From: Turritopsis dohrnii
Taxonomy: Eukaryota > Cnidaria > Hydrozoa > Anthoathecata > Oceaniidae
Direction: 5' to 3'
DNA: 64,000 bases
Assembly: GCA_027922465.2 (NCBI GenBank)
Contig: BQMF02000493.1
Span: forward strand, 237,562-301,561
Below are positions 58,403-64,000 of the stretch, piece after piece. The notes beneath the pieces were generated by a model. The model was not told the origin of the DNA and did no database searches. It saw only the letters and a program-made list of their open reading frames with translations. The position numbers were made by a program, and so were the translations under genes. Position 1 is the stretch's first letter, and every line of letters begins with the position of its first letter.

Positions 58403-59682
58403 ATTTACTAATGGCTGTATAAAACCCATTCAATTATTAAAAGCAATCTAAGTAAAAATAGCCAACACGTAATAACATCACTACTCGTTGAAACAACTTC
58501 ATCGGTTTACTTGATCAAACAAGATTAAAATGACTATTGGACCAAAACCCATGAAACAGCATTTCAACATTGACGTCGTTTTACAACGGAAACGCTATAT
58601 GCCTTTTCGAATTGCCGGCTATTTCTAATAGCAGTGAAGATGTTATAAAAGCAGGGCGGATCTAGGATTTAATTTTTTTGCCAAACACACATAAGGGCGC
58701 AATCGATGAAATTTACGCCAGTTTACGCCCAATCTAATACATACTTTTCGAAATGTAAAAAATCTCGAATTCATTCGTCCTAACGTAAGGAGTGTTATAA
58801 TGCAAGCCTGTATTGTTGCACTAATGGAATAAGGGAAATAAACAAAAGAAAACTAATTGAGTATGAATGGAATGTATTGAACTACTTTATGTAGGCCAAA
58901 ATAATATTTTCTGCCAGATTGGAGGTTAAGTAAATAACCAATAAATTCATCTGTTATCTTCTTCATTTTCTTGATTGCTTGTACATGAACAGGAAGAATC
59001 CATCAAATGAAAACATACTTGTAATGAATCAAATAAATAAATTTTCTATCACCTATACCATGATAGATTGGAGCACTCAGATAAATACATGATATTTCAT
59101 CTATGTACTGGTCAAGATGGTCAGATAGAAAGAAAAGAAAAGAAATTATGTTAAGAAATAGAGTAAAATGACCAAAATCAAAGTTACAGACAAGCTCCTT
59201 GATCATTATCCGGCAGCAAAATAAAAACAGATTTTTGCACTAGGCGTTCATCAAATCAAATAGTATACCCTACTCTAAAAAGATCCATGGTTAAATAATT
59301 AATGTCAACCACAATATAGTAAAAGATGGTGTTTCCAGAAATCCCTGAGACAAGTCCAAGAACCTATATATAAAACTACACAACAACAGATAAATTATGT
59401 ACTGCTTCCTTTAAATAAGAGCTACAACATTTTTTCCAGAATTTAATGTAGCATAGGAAACAAGAAGTCAAACTAAAACATTATGTAATTACCTTTTTCA
59501 AAAGATGTATAATTATGTATAAGAATAAGATTTTTATTCTTTGTTTATGTGTATAAACTCTCAATATATTATAACTTCATTTTCTTATCACTCACGCCCT
59601 TTCTCTCTATAGTAAATTAAAAAGATATAGTATTAATGATAACTTGCGATGAGAAGTTTAACCTATACACTATCTTATTATA
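58403..59682. other. no gene seen
   Basis: AT-rich; a short CGGATCTAGGATTT piece near 58655 resembles MITE ends in this window. No supported exon. Confidence 0.45.
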
Positions 59683-59847
59683 CAGTGGCGGATCTAGAGG
59701 TATGTCGAAATTTGTGTAGGAGAGTGTTAGCAATCTAACCATAAAAGAAAAGCGTCCAAATAATCCCATTGGTAATATAAATTGAATTCACAAATTATGT
59801 TAATGCTCTCCTACACAAATTTCGACATACCTCTAGATCCACCACTG
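59683..59847. mobile_element. MITE, CAGWGGCG family, copy 2
   Basis: 165 bp with TIRs CAGTGGCGGATCTAGAGGTA and near inverse, flanked by TTATA (59678-59682, 59848-59852). Same length, end sequence and 5-bp duplication size as 4400-4563. Confidence 0.85.
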
Positions 59848-60638
59848 TTATATACATCATAAAATATGCATTTCATAAAGTGAATGTAAGATTTCGAAAA
59901 TTAAATATACATATATATCTCAGAAACTGGAAGTAAGTAATACTAACAAGAGGCTTTTTGATCTCTATCATATTGGTTCATATCATTTTGGACACAGGAT
60001 CCTTTTAAAGTTCTTTAATTCAAAACCAGACAGTCATCTCGAACCAAGAAAAATTATACTGAACTGTACAAATAAGTTACCAGGTAGAGATACTGGTGCT
60101 AAAAAAACCATGCAGCTGCCTACGCAAAACAACTCAGAAAAATAACAATGACTTTGTGTATTATAAACTCAGTCATTCAAACGTAACTCCATAACATTTA
60201 CAGATGCATTTTTGGTTAACAGAAACAGATACCAAAAATATTTATATACATCATTAATCAATAAAGAATAGGCTTCGGTTCAGTTGACACAAACAAACTT
60301 ATTATACATAGCTGAGCTAATAATTAACTGTCAACGAATTATGGTGCTAATAATCCATGCTAATCATTTATATTACATAAAATAATAAAACACTTGCTTT
60401 AAAGCAGCCACAATGTTTTCATTTCGCAAAAGCAAAAGAAGAGACATAACTCGAAAAAAAATGCTTTTCCTAGATTTTGAAGTCAGTTTTCAACAGATGT
60501 ATTAAGTGAATTCAAAATTTCCTAATTAATACTTCATTATTGCTATCAAAAGCTGCAACGATGTTTTCTAGCGAATCCATGTTGAACTGGGTCTAATTCG
60601 AAGGTCCCCACGGTCGTTTTGTGCAGATTTGGTGACCA
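59848..60638. other. no gene seen
   Basis: AT-rich, no coding exon or repeat recognised. Confidence 0.45.
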
Positions 60639-60800
60639 TTCATTCAATAAAGTGTGTAAACCCATGGTTGTACCTTAGGCAAATTTTCTTCTGGTTCATT
60701 CATTTAAAGTGTGTAAACCCATGGCTCCTTAGGCAAATTTTCTTCCAGTTCATTCATTAAAGTGTGTAAACCCGGGGCTCCTTAGGCAAATTTTCTTCGC
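60639..60800. repeat. three-copy 53-57-bp tandem repeat
   Basis: Units carry ATTCATT..AAAGTGTGTAAACC, a CATGG or CGGGG step and CTTAGGCAAATTTTCTTC. 60801-61321 after it has a GCGCGCGCCGCGCC stretch and a GGTTAGGCATTTGCCTAA region but no gene. Confidence 0.75.
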
Positions 60801-61317
60801 CTAAGGTGAGCGTTAGGCACTAGTCTGTGTTGTCAATGTGACTATGAGAAGGCGTTCTCGGGGCAGAGATCACTACCATAAACTCAAGCTGTAAAAAACA
60901 TTAATTTTTAACATCATGGCGCGCGCCGCGCCTCGCCGGGAGAATAATAATCCTATTTGGGAAAGAAAGGATCGGGCGGATTGGATGCGGGAATCTTGAT
61001 ATTTTCGATTATTTTCTGATTATTGTAGTAATACAATACCTTTTTCATACAATTTTATGAAAAACATTATTTAACTGATTTTGGGTTAGGCATTTGCCTA
61101 AGTTGCCTAACCCTGGATCCGCCCCTGAAAAGCACCGTTAGATAGGTTGTGGTATCTTTTGGTCCATGTAAAAACTTTTTGCGTGTTTTTGATCGATCTT
61201 TGACAAAGATTAAAATTGCAAACGATATTTGCATTAAAGACTTAATGAGGGAGGTAATTAGGTCGGCCAGTTAGGTTTCGACCGGTCAATATCTAATGTA
61301 ATTTAGATTGATCTAAT

Positions 61318-61321
<4 letters not shown>

Positions 61322-61358
<37 letters not shown>
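61322..61358. repeat. (TA)n microsatellite
   Basis: About 18 TA units; the Ginger-like element is inserted at its right end and the TA tract resumes briefly after it at 62450. Confidence 0.9.
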
Positions 61359-61362
<4 letters not shown>

Positions 61363-62449
61363 ACGGGGATTGTGATAAATTCGGAGATTATGCATATTAA
61401 CCAGTTATTTTACATAAATCCCGGCCAAATTGGGTAATTTGATTAATACAGACTTTTTCATCAAATTTCCCGGTTATTTTATATAATTCCCATAGAGAAT
61501 GGAGAATGTGATTAAAAAGTGTATTATTTGTCAAATTCACCGGCTAGTATGCATAATTTCTAGGTTGTTTTGGGGAATATGTAAAATCTCCGGAATGGGT
61601 TGGGAATTGTGCTAAAACAGAATTGCAAGAAAAGAAGACGTATCGTTTCTTTGTTTTACGTCGTTTATTAAGTTATACCTTACCGCGTCAAGCTTGCTCG
61701 GATTAAAAAGAAGCTCTTCTCGGAAGAAGATTATTTAGCTATAAAAAGCGAAAAAGGGTATGTTTCAATACTTTTCAAGTTAGTTAATGTAGTATCTCCA
61801 AGAAAAATAACGTCGTTCTATTTTTATAAAGCTTTTTTTTTTATAAATAACCAGCAAACGATGATAAAACGAAACTAGAAGACTTAGAAAACAAAACTAA
61901 CAAAAGAGTAAAACTTAACATAACAATGTCTTTTATTTATTGTCACAGAGTAAGCAGCTGTGGCACTTAGAAGTACACAAATTTTTAGCTTTTCTACACG
62001 AGCACGAATTGCTTGGGCAAGCTGTCTTACATTTGGACAGCTTGTAGCCTTGCCCACCAGATAACGATGACTTTCCCGCGCATTCTCGTAGTGATATATC
62101 AGTTGAAGGGACATCAACAATATCGATGATTCCTGCTGTGCTAGTTGTGAATTGATCTCGATTATGCAAAAAAAAATCTTATTTTCTCATTAATCTTATC
62201 ACTTCATCCTATACAAAAGAATAACAGGTTGATAAATAACACTTCCCAAAAACGAATGGTTGTTATGTAAAATAACCGGTGAAAGTAACGAACCTCATGA
62301 TATTTGTTACATATACCAACGTTAATGGGAATTATAGAAAATGACCGGTTATTATGCAAAATTACCCAAAAGAGAAACCAATTTTTGGTTGTTATGCATA
62401 ATAACCGGGGAATATGCATAATTCCCAATTTATCATATTCCCCGTAACA
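61359..62449. mobile_element. Ginger-like DNA element, non-autonomous
   Basis: 1,091 bp with ends TGTTACGGGG and CCCCGTAACA and a 4-bp TATA on each side, although inside a TA tract that duplication is ambiguous. TGTNR-type ends and 4-bp duplications are Ginger features. Inner sequence has repeated ATGCATAAT(T/A)ACCGG motifs near both ends. It retains one coding exon with a Cys-rich tail (61933-62156). Confidence 0.65.
61933..62156 (-). CDS. Cys-rich C-terminal exon of an integrase-type transposase
   Basis: After a possible acceptor (TAATCGAG|ATCAATTC) the frame reads DIVDVPSTDISLRECAG, then SGGQGYKLSKCKTACPSN and SCSCRKAKNLCTSKCH, ending CDNK before the stop at 61933. A GGQG turn followed by about nine spaced cysteines is the tail I associate with Ginger/KRBA2-like integrase-derived proteins, where it is probably a zinc-binding module. 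No integrase core remains in this element. Assignment is by pattern and is moderate. Confidence 0.5.
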
Positions 62450-62529
62450 TATATAACAGCTAAGTGGAGAATAAAAAACTATGGAGAGCTTGTTGGTGTC
62501 GTATTCATTCTTTAGAAAAAGCAAGGGTT

Positions 62530-63400
62530 TCAGCTTGGTTAAACGGGGGCCTCGGTTTGTCGAGATAACTTTTTATTTTCTGTTTATATGAGGAACATTC
62601 AATCCGGCAAACCGGGCCAGATGTGATCACGTGGTTTCGTTTTGATTTTCTAAGCGGGTAGAAATTCAAAATGGCACACATAGAGAAACATATTTTATGT
62701 TATTGCCATTAAACTTTGTTTCCCTTTCTTCCACCCGCCATCTTGAAAATTAAGAAAAGCAAGTTTAATATGCGAATGCGCATATTATTTTAACTTCAGC
62801 CCGTTTTGCCGGACTGAATCAAAAAATGTGTTTACGTGGGAAATCTCAGCCCGGAAAAGCGAGATCTCGGTTTTCCGGGCTGATTTTTTCTCATATAAAC
62901 GCACTTTTATTTCTAAGTTAAAGTCACGAGTCAGCCGAGATCTCAGCAAATCGAGGCTCTCGGTTAAGCGGGCTGAACCGGGCCGATTCTAATTCTAATA
63001 AGGGCTAAATCCACTCGTCTGTTTCTGCACGACTTGACAACTATAATACAAATATTGGAATTGTCGAAGTTGCCTTCATTGACAAACCTTGTTCTACGGG
63101 GGATGTCATTTAAGGAAATACCGTCATGTCTCATTGAAAACATATTCTCAATTGACTGTATCCAGGAAAATAGACATCTGTAATTTTTAAAATATTTATT
63201 TTGTTGAATTATAAATATTTGGAATGCTTGGAAAAACATTTTATAAAATGGTATTCTGAGTACTAAGAGGCTGTTTACATGAGAGGCGGGACGGGACATT
63301 TGCTGGGACGGAACGAAAAATGGGATGACTTTATCCCGCCGGCTTGAGAAAAGCGAGATCTCGCCTAACCGGGACCTATGGTATCTAATGGTATAAAAGT
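62530..63400. repeat. CGAGATCTC/CCGGGCTGA dispersed palindromic repeats
   Basis: Several inverted blocks: AGCCCGGAAAAGCGAGATCTCGG, split by direct and inverted copies such as CCGAGATCTCAGC, TTAAGCGGGCTGA and AAGCGAGATCTCGCCTAAC. They form at least two partial MITE-like units (about 62555-63000 and 63270-63375). Non-coding. Confidence 0.55.
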
Positions 63401-64000
63401 CACAACGAGCAAACAACCATTCAAAAAGTTAAACTAATTTTAAAGTCGGAGCTACTTTTTGTCCGGACACACTATTCATGCATAGCCAAATCACCATATA
63501 GCTGAAAGCAGGAGTTTGTGTTCTATTTATATTTATATCGATTTGTCTGTCCGACATAAAACAAGTATTTTTGTAACAGACCCACCTGGGCTAGAAGAGT
63601 GAACGGAAAGGAAGGAAAAGAAGAAAAATACCGATTTTAATATATATTTTGCCCTATGGGGAAATATAAAACAAAAGCCTGATGGCACGTACACGATTGC
63701 AATCAATTCAGCTCATAAGAAAAAAAAACTTTAGCCTGAGATGAAAAGTATTACAGATATGAACAAGCATGCTTACTATGCATGTCCAATTTTCACTCCT
63801 TGAACATAATATTTTCCGACATCGCGATCTGACACGGGACGAAAGCATGTGACTAACCTCATAGATATTCAAACTGATAACTAATTGATATGCCCTAAAG
63901 GTCATTCGTTCTTGATGCTAACATCATATCTCGGAATAATTGAATTTTTCAGTCTTTCGGCTTGCAGGTTCCAAAACTCTTTTGGTTCATTAAACATTTC
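63401..64000. other. no gene; short shared repeat
   Basis: 63620-63690 matches a block in the palindrome arms (ACCGATTTTAATATATATTT, CCCTATGGGGAAATAT). Nothing else recognised to the end of the window. Confidence 0.45.

Noticed and set aside
62204..62524. 106-codon minus-strand frame at the edge of the Ginger-like element
   Set aside because: It crosses the TIR and the TA tract and has no recognisable features.

Overview
The window is AT-rich nuclear DNA from an invertebrate animal. GT-AG introns, type II Golgi sulfotransferase genes, an LRR/EGF transmembrane receptor, a THAP-type exon and many animal transposon families (Harbinger with a MADF partner, pogo-like, mariner, Ginger-like, CR1-type LINEs, DIRS tyrosine-recombinase elements) show this. 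A cnidarian would fit best, but the sequence alone does not settle it. There are no operons, rRNA or tRNA genes, or CRISPR arrays. Host genes are few and most of the window is transposons, their non-autonomous derivatives and satellites.

Layout. 1-9,365: a tandem pair of heparan-sulfate 3-O-sulfotransferase-like genes on the minus strand. Copy B (7,420-9,365) is complete over two exons. Copy A (177-1,048) keeps its catalytic exon, but its anchor exon (3,874-4,006) is broken and its intron holds a dead LINE. 10,242-15,710: a mariner remnant, a Helitron/Helentron-like element, a 31-bp minisatellite, a TA-flanked MITE and a decayed integrase-core gene. 16,446-19,095: a THAP zinc-finger exon followed by a long-arm foldback element built of a 19-bp satellite and flanked by a 6-bp direct repeat. 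20,240-23,707: a pogo-like transposon carrying a dead transposase and, divergently, an intact ORF with a HIRAN-like segment. 24,699-27,466: a complete Harbinger element whose transposase and MADF genes are interlocked on opposite strands, each holding an exon of the other in its intron.

25,730-38,790 is a giant inverted repeat. Two 5,859-bp arms, with no length difference at any of the paired features I checked, surround a 1,343-bp spacer at 31,589-32,931. The left arm begins inside the Harbinger transposase, so the right arm carries a truncated second copy. The spacer holds the 3' part of a DIRS-type tyrosine recombinase and DIRS-like terminal repeats.

40,411-40,920 holds two phase-matched exons of a secreted Cys-rich (vWC-like) protein. 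41,434-44,473 is a DNA element with a CR1-type LINE nested in it. 45,871-47,692 is a head-to-tail pair of Helentron-like elements. 47,851-51,125 is a four-exon receptor gene: signal peptide, LRRs, three EGF modules, a membrane segment and a tyrosine-rich tail. Its ectodomain has four reading-frame breaks while the tail exons are intact. 51,875-63,400 is mainly repeats: a palindromic MITE, a decayed LINE, a 128-bp satellite and a Ginger-like element inserted in a (TA)n tract.

Host genes point to the cell surface and extracellular matrix (sulfation of heparan sulfate, a receptor, a secreted Cys-rich protein). I see no functional link between them beyond that.
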